64,000 nucleotides of DNA, from positions 2,232,001 to 2,296,000 of the forward strand of contig NZ_CP175511.1 of the NCBI RefSeq assembly GCF_046058945.1. Direction: 5' to 3'. The stretch comes from Brochothrix campestris. Its GTDB lineage: Bacteria > Bacillota > Bacilli > Lactobacillales > Listeriaceae. This document shows positions 18,000 to 27,452 of this stretch, piece by piece. Each line of letters starts with the position of its first letter. The stretch's first letter is position 1. The translations under genes and the position numbers were made by a program. Under the pieces are notes generated by a model. The model was not told the origin of the DNA. It ran no database searches and was given only the letters and a program-made list of their open reading frames with translations.

Positions 18000-18190
18000 C
18001 TTCCTGATGTTGTTGACTAGTCTTAAATAACCGAAAAGGTCACGCTTTAGTATTGCACTACATTCTCAATCCAATTTATATACAGGGTCGCTAAATCAAT
18101 CATTAAATAATACGATGGTTTTATCATAACTTTAAACAAGTGGCGTATCATCTGGATTTGCCCTGACTCAACTGATTTTCCAATAAAAAA

Positions 18191-18251
18191 ACACCGGGAT
18201 GATCGGCGTGTGCCACATTATGATTTATTGAGGGTATACACCTCCTTTTTT
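18191..18251 (-). pseudogene. Possible empty shell of a small toxin gene
   Basis: Read leftwards, a very strong ribosome site AAAAAAGGAGGTGTATAC (18250-18234) is followed within 25 bases by AATAAATCATAATGTGGC and the hairpin ACACGCCGATCATCCCGGTGT ending TTTTTTT at 18191. This resembles the two ends of Firmicutes holin-like type I toxin genes with the coding middle missing. The rest of 18000-18311 shows nothing else. Recognition is from memory of such loci and is tentative. Confidence 0.35.
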
Positions 18252-18270
18252 GATGCGAAACGACTTAATA

Positions 18271-18300
18271 AAAAGAGGTGCTTTTAAAAGCACCTCTTTT
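18271..18300 (-). terminator. Terminator of rlmH
   Basis: Perfect 30-bp palindrome AAAAGAGGTGCTTTT / AAAAGCACCTCTTTT, 12 bp after the rlmH stop. Confidence 0.92.
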
Positions 18301-18311
18301 AGATAGAATAC

Positions 18312-18791
18312 TTACTTATGATACGCATGACCATGAATAATCCGGTAACTCCGATAAATTTGCTCCACCAACACTAACTTCATCAACTGATGTGGATAGG
18401 TCAACTTACCGAATGAGATCAGTTGGTTACTTTTCGCTAACACCGCTTCACTCAAACCGAGTGAGCCACCAATAATAAAGACGATGCTGCTCTTTCCTTG
18501 AATACCGAGTTGGTCAATTTGCTGTGCCATTTCCTCAGAGCTATTTTGTTTGCCGTTAATCGCGAGCGCGAACACATAATCCTGCTCTTTTACTTTGGCG
18601 AGAATCCGTTCACCTTCTTTGTCTTTCACTTGTAGCATCTCAGCCTCACTGAGGTTTTCAGGCGCTTTCTCATCCGGCACTTCGATGACTTTAAACTTAC
18701 AATACTTCGTTAAACGCTTCGCATATTCTTCAATCCCTTGCTTTAAATACTTTTCTTTCAACTTACCCACAGAAATAATCGTTATATTCAC
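18312..18791 (-). CDS. rlmH: 23S rRNA pseudouridine1915 N3-methyltransferase RlmH
   Basis: The product methylates pseudouridine 1915 in helix 69 of 23S rRNA using SAM. The 159 residues are the usual length. It has the SPOUT knot FIIGGSLGLSEAVL and the conserved C-terminal LVEQIYRSYRIIHGHAYHK. As in Bacillus and Listeria it sits downstream of htrA and the wal operon. Its upstream region is packed with DnaA boxes, so initiator binding may affect its transcription. Confidence 0.96.
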   Translation of the reverse strand: MNITIISVGKLKEKYLKQGIEEYAKRLTKYCKFKVIEVPDEKAPENLSEAEMLQVKDKEGERILAKVKEQDYVFALAINGKQNSSEEMAQQIDQLGIQGKSSIVFIIGGSLGLSEAVLAKSNQLISFGKLTYPHQLMKLVLVEQIYRSYRIIHGHAYHK

Positions 18792-18803
18792 AGTTTATCA
18801 TCC

Positions 18804-19140
18804 TTTTCCACAATGTTATGCACAATCTCTTATCCACACAATCCACACTTTTATCCACATTTTGTAGGCGAACTTACGTTCCCCACTAGATAAACACTCT
18901 TATTTTGGCAGTACTCACAGGTTATCCACAGGTCATTTGGTTCAATCTTATTTATTTGCGGGAAGGTCCCCTCTGCATAAATATAGTCATCCAAGATATA
19001 ATCGACATGTTCATCACAAGCGTAGTAAGCTTTATCAGTTTTATTCATTTTTTTAAAACCTCCATCTTTCCTTAGTATAAATTATTTTATCCACATTTTC
19101 AACGACAGTTATACACAGACGAACCTCATTTTGTGGATAA
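18804..19140. other. Cluster of DnaA boxes
   Basis: Exact TTATCCACA at 18830-18838, 18851-18859, 18922-18930 and 19087-19095, and the reverse TGTGGATAA at 19132-19140. One-mismatch copies are TTTTCCACA 18804-18812, TTATGCACA 18816-18824 and TTATACACA 19109-19117. Eight sites fall in 337 bp. dnaA and dnaN are absent, so this is not a typical oriC. It spans the rlmH promoter, the small CxxC gene and the htrA terminator region. Confidence 0.85.
18851..19048 (-). CDS. CxxH/CxxC small zinc-binding-type protein
   Basis: A 65-residue protein with CDEH near the N-terminus (ACDEHVDYILDDY) and CEYC near residue 47, a four-ligand pattern suited to one zinc ion. It matches the small CxxH/CxxC protein family found between htrA and rlmH in Bacillales. 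The function is unknown. The coding region itself contains an exact DnaA box, and another lies across its 3' end. Confidence 0.85.
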   Translation of the reverse strand: MNKTDKAYYACDEHVDYILDDYIYAEGTFPQINKIEPNDLWITCEYCQNKSVYLVGNVSSPTKCG

Positions 19141-19150
19141 CTGTAAAAAA

Positions 19151-19180
19151 AACGTTCGTAACGATGACGTTACGAACGTT
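19151..19180 (-). terminator. Terminator of htrA
   Basis: Perfect stem AACGTTCGTAACG / CGTTACGAACGTT, followed leftwards by TTTTTTTT. Confidence 0.93.
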
Positions 19181-19188
19181 TCTCTTAA

Positions 19189-20559
19189 TTAACTAGCACT
19201 CAAGGCATCTGACTCTTTCAGTTTTACTTTAATTGTTTGTTTTTTACCGTCGCGATAGATCTCAACATCAACCGTATCACCGATTGTTAGTTTTTGATTA
19301 TAGAGCGCTTTACGTAATGACATCGAATCTTTCACATCCGCACCAGCAAATTTCACAATCACATCATACGTTTTCATCCCAGCATCAGCGGCTGCAGAGG
19401 CGTTTGATACATTTTGTACCATGACACCACTCGTGATTGATTCTGGTAATTTAAGCACATCAACTAATTGTGTCGCTGCTATGGTATTCAAATCACGTAA
19501 GGTTACGCCTAATGACGGACGTGTTACTTTTCCATTTGTTTGAAGGGCTGTAATAATTGGTTCGGCATCATTAATCGGAATCGCAAAACCAATGCCTTCA
19601 ACATCTGATGACGATAGTTTCATTGAGTTAATCCCAATCACTTGTCCATCAATGTTAATTAAGGCCCCCCCACTGTTACCAGGGTTAATCGCCGCATCGG
19701 TTTGAATAACATTTGTTTCCCAGTCACTGTTACCATCACTATCAATATCAACTGGAACAGTCCGGTCAATACCTGAAATAATTCCTTGTGTAACTGATCC
19801 GGCATAGGCGGTCCCTAATGGGCTACCAATTGCAATCGCTGCTTCACCGGTTTTAAGGGCGGCTGAATCTCCGAAGGTCGCAACTTTTTTTACGTCGGTA
19901 TCTTTAATTCGTAAGACGGCTAAATCTGTCCACGCATCCGCGCCAATTAATTTCGCTTCCGCTTTTTTACCGCTTGATAGTATTACTTCAAGCGAGTCTG
20001 CATCGGCAATAACATGGTTATTGGTCACGATATAAGCATAGCCTTTTTCTTTCTTATAAATAACACCGGAACCAGAACCGGATTCAACCGCTTCATCTGA
20101 GGTTGCTGTTTGGCTATTACGACTACCATTTGATCCGCCTAAAATATCATCTAAGCCATTGCTTTGTTTTTGATAGTTCAAAACACTAACAACCGCATCT
20201 TCGGCTTTTTTCACGGCGTCGGTAACAGATGATGTCGCATCAACCGATACTTTTTTGACATTGCTCGATTGGGTTGTTTTTGTATCTGAACCAGCTAACG
20301 GTGTTGCACCCTTATTATTGCCACCCATCAAGCTGCCACCAAATAAAGCGATGATTAAAGCACCGACTAACACACCTACCAAGCCGCTAAAGAAGTAACC
20401 GGCTTGGCTTTTCTTTTGTTTAACAGGCGCTGATTCTGTCGGCATTCCCTCAGATTCAACCGTTTTTATTGGTTCCTCTGTCGCTGTTGGTTCACTTGTA
20501 GTCAGCGTTTCTTCAGCAGCAGCTGTTGTTAACTCATCAAATTCTTTATTTTCAGTCAT
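19189..20559 (-). CDS. htrA: HtrA/DegP-type surface serine protease
   Basis: A 456-residue membrane-anchored quality-control protease facing the outside. It has an acidic cytoplasmic tail (1-50), one membrane segment (about 55-78), a trypsin-like domain with the triad His182 (VTNNHVIAD), Asp212 (WTDLAVL) and Ser296 (GNSGGAL), and one C-terminal PDZ domain (about 355-450). In Bacillus and Listeria htrA lies beside walJ; here a terminator separates it from walJ, so it can be transcribed independently. Confidence 0.96.
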   Translation of the reverse strand: MTENKEFDELTTAAAEETLTTSEPTATEEPIKTVESEGMPTESAPVKQKKSQAGYFFSGLVGVLVGALIIALFGGSLMGGNNKGATPLAGSDTKTTQSSNVKKVSVDATSSVTDAVKKAEDAVVSVLNYQKQSNGLDDILGGSNGSRNSQTATSDEAVESGSGSGVIYKKEKGYAYIVTNNHVIADADSLEVILSSGKKAEAKLIGADAWTDLAVLRIKDTDVKKVATFGDSAALKTGEAAIAIGSPLGTAYAGSVTQGIISGIDRTVPVDIDSDGNSDWETNVIQTDAAINPGNSGGALINIDGQVIGINSMKLSSSDVEGIGFAIPINDAEPIITALQTNGKVTRPSLGVTLRDLNTIAATQLVDVLKLPESITSGVMVQNVSNASAAADAGMKTYDVIVKFAGADVKDSMSLRKALYNQKLTIGDTVDVEIYRDGKKQTIKVKLKESDALSAS

Positions 20560-20679
20560 AACAATCGACTCCTTTAATTCGTTTATTTTTCATTTACTCT
20601 ATGCTTTTACTATACCCTCTAAACATGAAATTTCTATGAATAAACTGTAAAATGATTTTATCATCTTCATTTAAAGAAG

Positions 20680-20708
20680 AAAAACACTAACCAGTCGCCA
20701 GTGTTTTT
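20680..20708 (-). terminator. Terminator of the wal operon
   Basis: Stem AAAAACACT / AGTGTTTTT with an 11-base loop and leftward tail CTTCTTT. It ends the walRKHIJ operon 16 bp after walJ. Confidence 0.85.
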
Positions 20709-20723
20709 CAGTATTACTGCTAT

Positions 20724-21578
20724 TTAAATAAGATGATTCAATCCGGTTAACGGTGTCGCCTTATTTGGATCGGTATCAAAAATACGCACCTGTGGCCCGA
20801 CTGCGATCCCCTGTTGAGCTAGTGTTTGTTCCACTGTCATACGCGCAATATCTTTCATATTATTATCCTGGCTTAAATGTCCTAAGTAAATGCGCTTCGT
20901 TTTATCGCCAATTACTTCACTCATTGCCATGCCTGCATCTTCATTCGATAAATGGCCCTCATCCCCTAAAATACGCTGTTTCGTATTCCATGGATAACGA
21001 CCTGCTCGCAGCATCGCCACATCGTGATTACTCTCAAACAAGTAGACATCTGCATTGCGGATCACACCCTTCATCCGTTCACTCACATAGCCCGTATCGG
21101 TCATCGTTACAATCTTATGCGCCCCTTGATGAAAAGTATAAAACATTGGGCTGGCTGCATCATGTGAAACGGTGAACGACTCGACATCAATTGAACCAAA
21201 TGTTTTTACGCTATCCTCATTAAAGATATATTTTAAATCGGTCGCAATTTCACCAACTGACTGTGGCATCGCCTGCCATGTTTTCTCGTTGGCATAGATT
21301 GGTATCTGATATTTGCGTGCTAAGACGCCTAAACCTTTAATATGATCGCTATGTTCATGTGTAATGAGCATCGCATCAACATCGGCTAATGAGCGTCCGA
21401 CCGATTGGCATAATTCTTCCATCTTCTTACCACTATGACCACAATCAATCAAGAGTAATTGACTATCCGATTCGATTAAGGTCGCATTACCTGAGCTACC
21501 ACTCGTTAAGAACGAGTAACGTAAATCAGCGACAGCTGGCATTTTACTCGTTGCACTTGTCTTTGTTATAAATTCCAT
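20724..21578 (-). CDS. walJ: WalJ metallo-beta-lactamase-fold exonuclease-like protein
   Basis: A 284-residue protein of the YycJ/WalJ family, linked to coordination of cell division, wall metabolism and replication. Metal ligands lie in ITHEHSDHIKG, TMTDTGY and YLGHLSQDNN. I choose ATG 21578 (second of two adjacent ATGs) with AGGGGG six bases upstream; a start at 21617 would lie upstream of that site and inside walI. It is the last gene of the wal operon. Confidence 0.94.
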   Translation of the reverse strand: MEFITKTSATSKMPAVADLRYSFLTSGSSGNATLIESDSQLLLIDCGHSGKKMEELCQSVGRSLADVDAMLITHEHSDHIKGLGVLARKYQIPIYANEKTWQAMPQSVGEIATDLKYIFNEDSVKTFGSIDVESFTVSHDAASPMFYTFHQGAHKIVTMTDTGYVSERMKGVIRNADVYLFESNHDVAMLRAGRYPWNTKQRILGDEGHLSNEDAGMAMSEVIGDKTKRIYLGHLSQDNNMKDIARMTVEQTLAQQGIAVGPQVRIFDTDPNKATPLTGLNHLI

Positions 21579-21588
21579 CATTTTCCCC

Positions 21589-22404
21589 CTAAGACGCTGT
21601 CGTATATTCTGTATCATTTGACATGTCTGCTGTTAATACTTGCCCTTCAATGGCATCCACCATCAATTGACTCTTTTGACCATTTACTTCTACTGTATAA
21701 TACCATACTGGCATATACACATTGGAACTTTCGAGTTCGCCCAAAATATAGTAGCCCAGTTGCACATCGAGCACTGTTGTTTTATCAGCAACCTTGTTGT
21801 TTTGAAACAAACTTTCAAACCCTTGCAAGGGCGAAATCAAATCATTACTGCCTTCTAATGGCGTAATATCGGTCAACAAGGTTTGTTGATAGCTCTTAAC
21901 GTAGCCTTTTTCATAATGAAAGATGAGTTTCGCTTCTTCTCCAAAAACAAACCTTTTTGTCTTATAGTGTTGGCTAAAGACGATTTCATTCGTCGTCTTA
22001 TCATAGGTCGATAAATGATAAGACGCACCTTGATAAATATTATTGGCAACATAACTTTTAAGCACTGTGAAATTCGGTGCTTCCGCTTTGACCTCATCGG
22101 TAATATCACTGCTTATCATTTTATTATTATCCACTAGTTGAAACTTTTGCTTAGTAAGGGACTTAAGGTCTTTGAGGGCAAACTGTTTGTAATGAGCACT
22201 CAAATAATGGGCTTGTTTAGGAAATGTTTTGAAATCGGCTTGATCAATCTTAATACCACGTTCGACTAAGCTATCTTCAAAACTCGTGTGACTCAATGCG
22301 TCTAATTCATTTTCCTGCTGTTTCATATACAATAAAAACAGGAGATAGACATCGAGCAACATAAATACGACAACAAAGATAACAAGCGTTTTTCGCCATT
22401 CCAT
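21589..22404 (-). CDS. walI: WalI regulator of WalK (YycI)
   Basis: A 271-residue protein with one N-terminal membrane helix (TLVIFVVVFMLLDVYLLFLL) and an extracellular domain. In Bacillus WalI and WalH form a ternary complex with WalK and restrain its kinase activity. Position in the operon and the QLMVDAIEGQVL region match the YycI family. It is separated from walH by 15 bp. Confidence 0.93.
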   Translation of the reverse strand: MEWRKTLVIFVVVFMLLDVYLLFLLYMKQQENELDALSHTSFEDSLVERGIKIDQADFKTFPKQAHYLSAHYKQFALKDLKSLTKQKFQLVDNNKMISSDITDEVKAEAPNFTVLKSYVANNIYQGASYHLSTYDKTTNEIVFSQHYKTKRFVFGEEAKLIFHYEKGYVKSYQQTLLTDITPLEGSNDLISPLQGFESLFQNNKVADKTTVLDVQLGYYILGELESSNVYMPVWYYTVEVNGQKSQLMVDAIEGQVLTADMSNDTEYTTAS

Positions 22405-22419
22405 TAACTGAACCTCCCT

Positions 22420-23700
22420 TTATTCTAATATCTCATAGTTGCCGTTGACATAATACACCCAGTGCGGTTCTAACGTTACTAATGACGCTTCTGCCCCGCT
22501 TCTTTTCATCACATAGACGACATTCAAACCATTCACATTATCTAGTGTGCCGAGTTTATCTCGTAGGTTTTCAAGCGCTTCTGTCGGACTTTTCAATGTC
22601 ATCTTAACATCTTCTGATGGAATACCGGTACTGAGCTCAAACATGGGACGCTGATAGCGATAAATATTTGAGCTCCCTGAAGTAGTCTTGATCAACGAGC
22701 CTCCAAAGTCGCTATAGACTGGAATATTATTAATACTCAAACGATAGCTCACTTCAGCTTTTGTATCATCATAATCATCTATGATAAAATCCCCTGTGAA
22801 ACCACTATGACTGTTAATATAGCTAATGCTTTCATTAATAACATGTGCCTTATCTGCCTGTGCTTTTTTAGTCTCCGTTATTTCTTGGGCTGGATTAACA
22901 TAGAGCAACATCCCATTCACTAAATCATAGCGTAATAAAACACTGCCATTAATATATTCACGCACCTTATCGTTGTTACTGATCATCGCCGGATCTGCTT
23001 TATTTAATAACGCCTGTTGAAACTTCGCAATTGACAAAGCTTCGGCCACATATGTCTTTTTAGCGAGTACAATCGGCTCTGACGAGGAATTAAACGTGAA
23101 TCGTTTTAAGACGATTGGTAAAATCGCCCGTGTTTCTTTTGCTTGATACCGTTCATTCAGTTTTCTCAGCGCCTCTGATGTCACATCAGCCACAACGAGT
23201 GTACGTGTCTGTGAATTAATGAAACTGACGTTTCCTTTCTTCTTATCAAACGAAAAAATAATTTCATCGAAGGTATCGTCTTCATCAATATTGCTAGTAT
23301 CCAAATGATTCGTCATTTGCTGATACACGACGTAAGGAATGGCAACATGATACTTAATCCGTAACGAATTCGGTAAGTTTTCCGCATCAATCAATGCTTT
23401 TTTACTCAGCGTATCGCTCTGGTGAAGGTTGTTGAACAGTTGCGACTTAACTAAGGCATCAATATCTGCTGTTTTCTGGGAATTCACTTTCCAAAAACTA
23501 TCATTTTTTTGATAGACAATAAAATTCGGCTTATATAAAGCTCTCCCGCTTTCATTTTGACCGATACTTACTTTTTCTGCCACATCACTCGTAATCGTTT
23601 CATAAGCTGGTGTTGCATTCCAAATTTTCCATGCCAATACAATACTTAAGATGACAACAAAAGCTAGTAAGATGGGAATGCTTTTCTTTTTCACTCCCAT
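22420..23700 (-). CDS. walH: WalH regulator of WalK (YycH)
   Basis: A 426-residue membrane protein with an N-terminal helix (IPILLAFVVILSIVLAWKIW) and a large extracellular part. It works with WalI to control WalK. Its start overlaps the walK stop by ten bases, so translation is probably coupled. Confidence 0.93.
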   Translation of the reverse strand: MGVKKKSIPILLAFVVILSIVLAWKIWNATPAYETITSDVAEKVSIGQNESGRALYKPNFIVYQKNDSFWKVNSQKTADIDALVKSQLFNNLHQSDTLSKKALIDAENLPNSLRIKYHVAIPYVVYQQMTNHLDTSNIDEDDTFDEIIFSFDKKKGNVSFINSQTRTLVVADVTSEALRKLNERYQAKETRAILPIVLKRFTFNSSSEPIVLAKKTYVAEALSIAKFQQALLNKADPAMISNNDKVREYINGSVLLRYDLVNGMLLYVNPAQEITETKKAQADKAHVINESISYINSHSGFTGDFIIDDYDDTKAEVSYRLSINNIPVYSDFGGSLIKTTSGSSNIYRYQRPMFELSTGIPSEDVKMTLKSPTEALENLRDKLGTLDNVNGLNVVYVMKRSGAEASLVTLEPHWVYYVNGNYEILE

Positions 23701-25550
23701 CCCTCCTCTTCATCCTCAACAAAATCATCATATGGGAGAGTAAACGAAATAATCGTGCCTTTTTCTTCGGTACTTTCAGCCCAAATACGACCGCCGTGAG
23801 CATCGATCATTTCTTTGGAAATTGCTAAACCTAAACCTGTACCGCCCATCGCGCGCGACCGCGCTTTGTCGACCCTGAAAAAACGTTGGAAGATCTTTTC
23901 TAAATTATTCTTCGGTATCCCCATCCCTTGATCGCGGATACTAATTTTTATTTCATCGCCTTGTCGGGCGAGATAAAATGAAATCGTCCCACCATCTGGA
24001 GAATATTTAGTGGCATTTGAAATGATATTATCAATGACTTGCACAATTTTATCTTCATCGATTTCAATCAAGATATACTCGGTCGTAATGTAACGCTTGA
24101 AATTAATACTGTCTTTTTTAGACATCTCGTGACGATCAATTATTTGGTTGAAAAATGAATTGAAATGCACAAAATTGCGTTCTAACTTCGTGCGTCCGCT
24201 ATCTAAACGAGATAATTTCAACAGGTCATTAACCAAGCGAATCATTCGTTCGGTCTCATTTTGAGTCACCTGAATAAAATGCGGCGCAATCGTTGTATCT
24301 TTCCAAGCACCATCTCCTAATGCTTCGAGATAGCTTGCCATACTCGTTAATGGTGTTCGCAGTTCATGTGATACATTCGCAACAAATTCACGCAACTCAG
24401 CGTCGATTCGTTCTTGCTCGGTAATATCGTGCAAGACTGCAATGACGCCATTAATAAAGCCTGTTTCCCGTTGAATCGCTGAGAAATTGGCGCGTAACAC
24501 GTAATTTTGACGTTCAGTCGATAAATCAATCGTGACCGACTCTTTTTCTTCCAATAATTTTTCATACGTATAATTGGAATCGATGTTTAATACTTCTGCA
24601 ATCGAGCGTTCCATTGCATCTTCTTGTTTTATTTTTAGCATATCCGCGGCTGGTCGATTAATTAACATAATTTTACCGCGGCGATCGGTCGCAATCACAC
24701 CGTCAGTCATATACGAAAGAATTGAGGATAATTTGCGACTTTCACCTTCAACACTCGCTTGTGCATCCTGCACTTTACGGGTCAAAATATTAAAAGCACT
24801 TGCCAATTGACCAATTTCATCCATCCCATACACCTTAACTTTGCGAGAGTAGTTCCCTCGCGTCATCGCTACGGCTTGTTCGCGCATTTCTTTGATTGGT
24901 TTCGTAATTGTACGCGCCAACCAGACACCTAATAGACAGGTGATTGCCATCGCAAAAATCGTCCCTTTGACAAAGATACTCGTGATTTCAGTCACCTGTG
25001 TATAGACGGGTTCAATTTCAGAAACAATGTAAATAACACCGCGGGTATCATTTTGTAATTTCAATGGTTGCGCCATCACCCATACACGCTGTTTTTTATC
25101 CTTATCCAATAATATATTATCTTCTTTTGTGTTATTTAATAACGTTCGGCGGATCATCTGGTCTTTGGCTTGTTGTCCAACCATCGTTTGATTGGCGCTA
25201 CTGGTCGTACCAATGACACGACCAGCACCATTGACAACACGAACTTCTCTTACATTGGTAAGACTACCCGAAAAACTCGTCATTGTCTTTTGAATTTCAA
25301 CTTCGGCAGCTTCTTCTTTTTCTTTCGCACTTGTGTTTGCCTTATCATCGACGTCGTCCATTACGTCTTGAATATTATTTTCGAGCAGGCTCACACGGTC
25401 ACGAATAGATTGCTGAAAATTATATACTAATTGATGCTCTACTTTTTGGACAAAGTAGGCACTAATGATTTGCATTGCAATTAATACGAGTAACATATAT
25501 ACAAGGACAATTTTAAAATGAATCGATTGATATATTTTTAGCCGTTTCAT
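23691..25550 (-). CDS. walK: WalK sensor histidine kinase
   Basis: A 619-residue essential wall-homeostasis kinase. It has membrane helices at about 13-33 and 192-213 with an extracellular Cache/PAS-like domain between, HAMP (213-265), cytoplasmic PAS (275-380), phospho-acceptor His395 in VANVSHELRTPLTS, then the HATPase domain (DNIISNATKYSPDGG, IRDQGMGIP, GGTGLGLAIS). It receives input from WalH/WalI and phosphorylates WalR. It is seven bases downstream of walR. Confidence 0.97.
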   Translation of the reverse strand: MKRLKIYQSIHFKIVLVYMLLVLIAMQIISAYFVQKVEHQLVYNFQQSIRDRVSLLENNIQDVMDDVDDKANTSAKEKEEAAEVEIQKTMTSFSGSLTNVREVRVVNGAGRVIGTTSSANQTMVGQQAKDQMIRRTLLNNTKEDNILLDKDKKQRVWVMAQPLKLQNDTRGVIYIVSEIEPVYTQVTEITSIFVKGTIFAMAITCLLGVWLARTITKPIKEMREQAVAMTRGNYSRKVKVYGMDEIGQLASAFNILTRKVQDAQASVEGESRKLSSILSYMTDGVIATDRRGKIMLINRPAADMLKIKQEDAMERSIAEVLNIDSNYTYEKLLEEKESVTIDLSTERQNYVLRANFSAIQRETGFINGVIAVLHDITEQERIDAELREFVANVSHELRTPLTSMASYLEALGDGAWKDTTIAPHFIQVTQNETERMIRLVNDLLKLSRLDSGRTKLERNFVHFNSFFNQIIDRHEMSKKDSINFKRYITTEYILIEIDEDKIVQVIDNIISNATKYSPDGGTISFYLARQGDEIKISIRDQGMGIPKNNLEKIFQRFFRVDKARSRAMGGTGLGLAISKEMIDAHGGRIWAESTEEKGTIISFTLPYDDFVEDEEEGWE

Positions 25551-25556
25551 AGCGCA

Positions 25557-26267
25557 CTACTCCTGTTCAGGGTTACGTAAATAATAGCCTACCCCACGTC
25601 TTGTTACGAGCCACGTTGGATGACTTGGTGTATCTTCAATTTTTTCACGCAAGCGTCTCACTGTTACATCCACGGTACGAACATCGCCAAAGTAGTCATA
25701 CCCCCACACGGTTTGCAGTAAGTTTTCACGCGTCATCACTTGTCCAATATGTTGTGCCAAGTAGTGGAGCAGTTCAAACTCACGATGTGTCAAATCAATT
25801 TGTTGTCCCCGTTTCGAAGCGACGTAAGCTTCGGGATGAATAATTAAGGCACCAATTTTTATCTCGGTGATTTTTTCTTGCTTTTGGATATTTTCCGCAT
25901 TCGAACGTCGGCGTAAATTTGCTTTAACACGGGCAATTAATTCACGGTTACTAAATGGTTTCGTTACATAATCATCGGCGCCTAATTCAAGACCTAATAC
26001 CTTATCGAACTCGGAATCCTTTGCTGTGACCATAATAATCGGCATATCATATTTTTTGCGGATTTCTCGACACACTTCCATCCCATCACGGCCAGGTAAC
26101 ATGATATCGAGTAAGACAAGGTCTGGTTGAAAGGCCTCAACTTTATCCAACGCTTCATCCCCATCATAGGCAACCTCAACCTCATAACCTTCTTTAGTTA
26201 AATTAAAATCAACGATGTCTGCGATTGGCTTTTCATCATCAACAACAAGTATTTTTTTCTCGCTCAT
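25557..26267 (-). CDS. walR: WalR response regulator
   Basis: A 236-residue OmpR-type regulator: receiver domain with phospho-acceptor Asp54 (VLLDIMLPGRDG) and a C-terminal winged helix (LTHREFELLHYLAQHIGQ; DVRTVDVTVRRLREKIE). The start is ATG 26267, seven bases after GAGGGGA; a TTG two codons upstream is less likely. It is the first gene of the wal operon. A good binding box for it lies at 48128 in front of an M23 hydrolase gene. Confidence 0.97.
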   Translation of the reverse strand: MSEKKILVVDDEKPIADIVDFNLTKEGYEVEVAYDGDEALDKVEAFQPDLVLLDIMLPGRDGMEVCREIRKKYDMPIIMVTAKDSEFDKVLGLELGADDYVTKPFSNRELIARVKANLRRRSNAENIQKQEKITEIKIGALIIHPEAYVASKRGQQIDLTHREFELLHYLAQHIGQVMTRENLLQTVWGYDYFGDVRTVDVTVRRLREKIEDTPSHPTWLVTRRGVGYYLRNPEQE

Positions 26268-26402
26268 GGTCAATCCCCTCTCTTTGGTTCATCTATCGGA
26301 TTACTACGTTATCTTTTTAATCATATAATCATTATAACTGATTTAGACGACACTCGCACGAAATCACTAGCAGTCATGCTCCGTTACATTATCACAAAAA
26401 AA

Positions 26403-26442
26403 ACAGCAGGCGTCTCCTTATTCAGGAACACATGCTGCTTTT
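26403..26442 (-). terminator. Terminator of the siderophore transport operon
   Basis: Imperfect stem AGCAG..CTCC / GGAA..CTGCT, followed leftwards by TTTTTTTT, 50 bp after the lipoprotein gene. Confidence 0.65.
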
Positions 26443-26492
26443 TAATAATTTATAGCTGAAACACCGTCTCATCATCTGATTGACAGTGACGC

Positions 26493-27431
26493 TTACTTAA
26501 TAACTGCCCCAACTTCATCAATCATTTCATTGACAGATTCAAGCCCTCCGCCACCTAAATACCAAACTTCGGGATTCAAGTAAACGACGTGTTTGTTTTT
26601 ATACGCATTTGTCGTTTCAACCAGTTCATTTTCGACCACTTTTTTGCCACTGGCTTCGCCACCAATCGCTGCGCTACGGTCAACCACGAATAAGTAATCA
26701 GGGTTTTTCTCGCTGATGTATTCAAATGAAACACTTTGTCCGTGGGTTGCCACCTTCAGCTCTTTATCAGCTGGTGTAAAGCCCAGCACATCATGGATGA
26801 GACCAAAGCGTGACTGCGATCCATAAGCCGATGCCTTACCTTCGTTCGCTAAAATAATTAAGGCCGTTTTATCAGTAGGTACCTTGGCTTTAAATGTTTT
26901 CACTTTCTCATTAATTGCTCCAAGTTCTGTTTCAGCGGCTGTTTCTTTACTAAATACTTTCGCTAATTCAGTCGTATTTTGTGTCAATGAGTTTAAGTAA
27001 TCTGTCGTATCGACGGATAACTGAATTGTGGGGGCGATTGCACCCAATTTATCATTCATTTCAGCTAAGCGGCCTGAACTAATGATTAAATCCGGTTTTA
27101 ATTCGTTGACTTTTTCGATGTCGATTTCTTTTAAGCCACCTAAATTAGCGACTTTATCAGTGTCGTATTTTTTCAAGTAGCTCGGTACGCCTTCACGTGG
27201 CATCCCCACAACTGTATCACCCACACCTAAAGCGTCCATTGTATCAAGCACACCGTAGTCAAGCACGATTACTTTTTCAGGGTTCTTTGGCACTTTTACA
27301 TCACCATTGGTCGTTTTAATCGTCACCGCTGCTGCTTTGTTTACGTCATCCTTCTTCGCATCTTCTTTCGGGCTACAGGCAACTAATAAGACCAACATCA
27401 GCGTTGCCATAATCATCAACATTTTCTTCAT
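26493..27431 (-). CDS. yclQ: Siderophore-binding lipoprotein (YclQ/FatB type)
   Basis: A 312-residue ABC substrate-binding lipoprotein. The lipobox LLVAC puts the lipidated Cys at 19. The fold is the helical-backbone type (KVIVLDYGVLDTMDALGVGD; LGGLKEIDIEKVNELKPDLI) seen in petrobactin and catecholate binders. It is the last of four genes in the order permease-permease-ATPase-binding protein, identical to yclNOPQ of B. subtilis. Substrate assignment to petrobactin or a related catecholate is by family and gene order. Confidence 0.88.
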   Translation of the reverse strand: MKKMLMIMATLMLVLLVACSPKEDAKKDDVNKAAAVTIKTTNGDVKVPKNPEKVIVLDYGVLDTMDALGVGDTVVGMPREGVPSYLKKYDTDKVANLGGLKEIDIEKVNELKPDLIISSGRLAEMNDKLGAIAPTIQLSVDTTDYLNSLTQNTTELAKVFSKETAAETELGAINEKVKTFKAKVPTDKTALIILANEGKASAYGSQSRFGLIHDVLGFTPADKELKVATHGQSVSFEYISEKNPDYLFVVDRSAAIGGEASGKKVVENELVETTNAYKNKHVVYLNPEVWYLGGGGLESVNEMIDEVGAVIK

Positions 27432-27452
27432 TTTTCTTCCCCCTTATAATAG

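Noticed and set aside
18804..19140. Replication origin
   Set aside because: DnaA boxes are dense, but dnaA and dnaN are not here and no AT-rich unwinding region with DnaA-trio motifs is evident. Treated as a box cluster.
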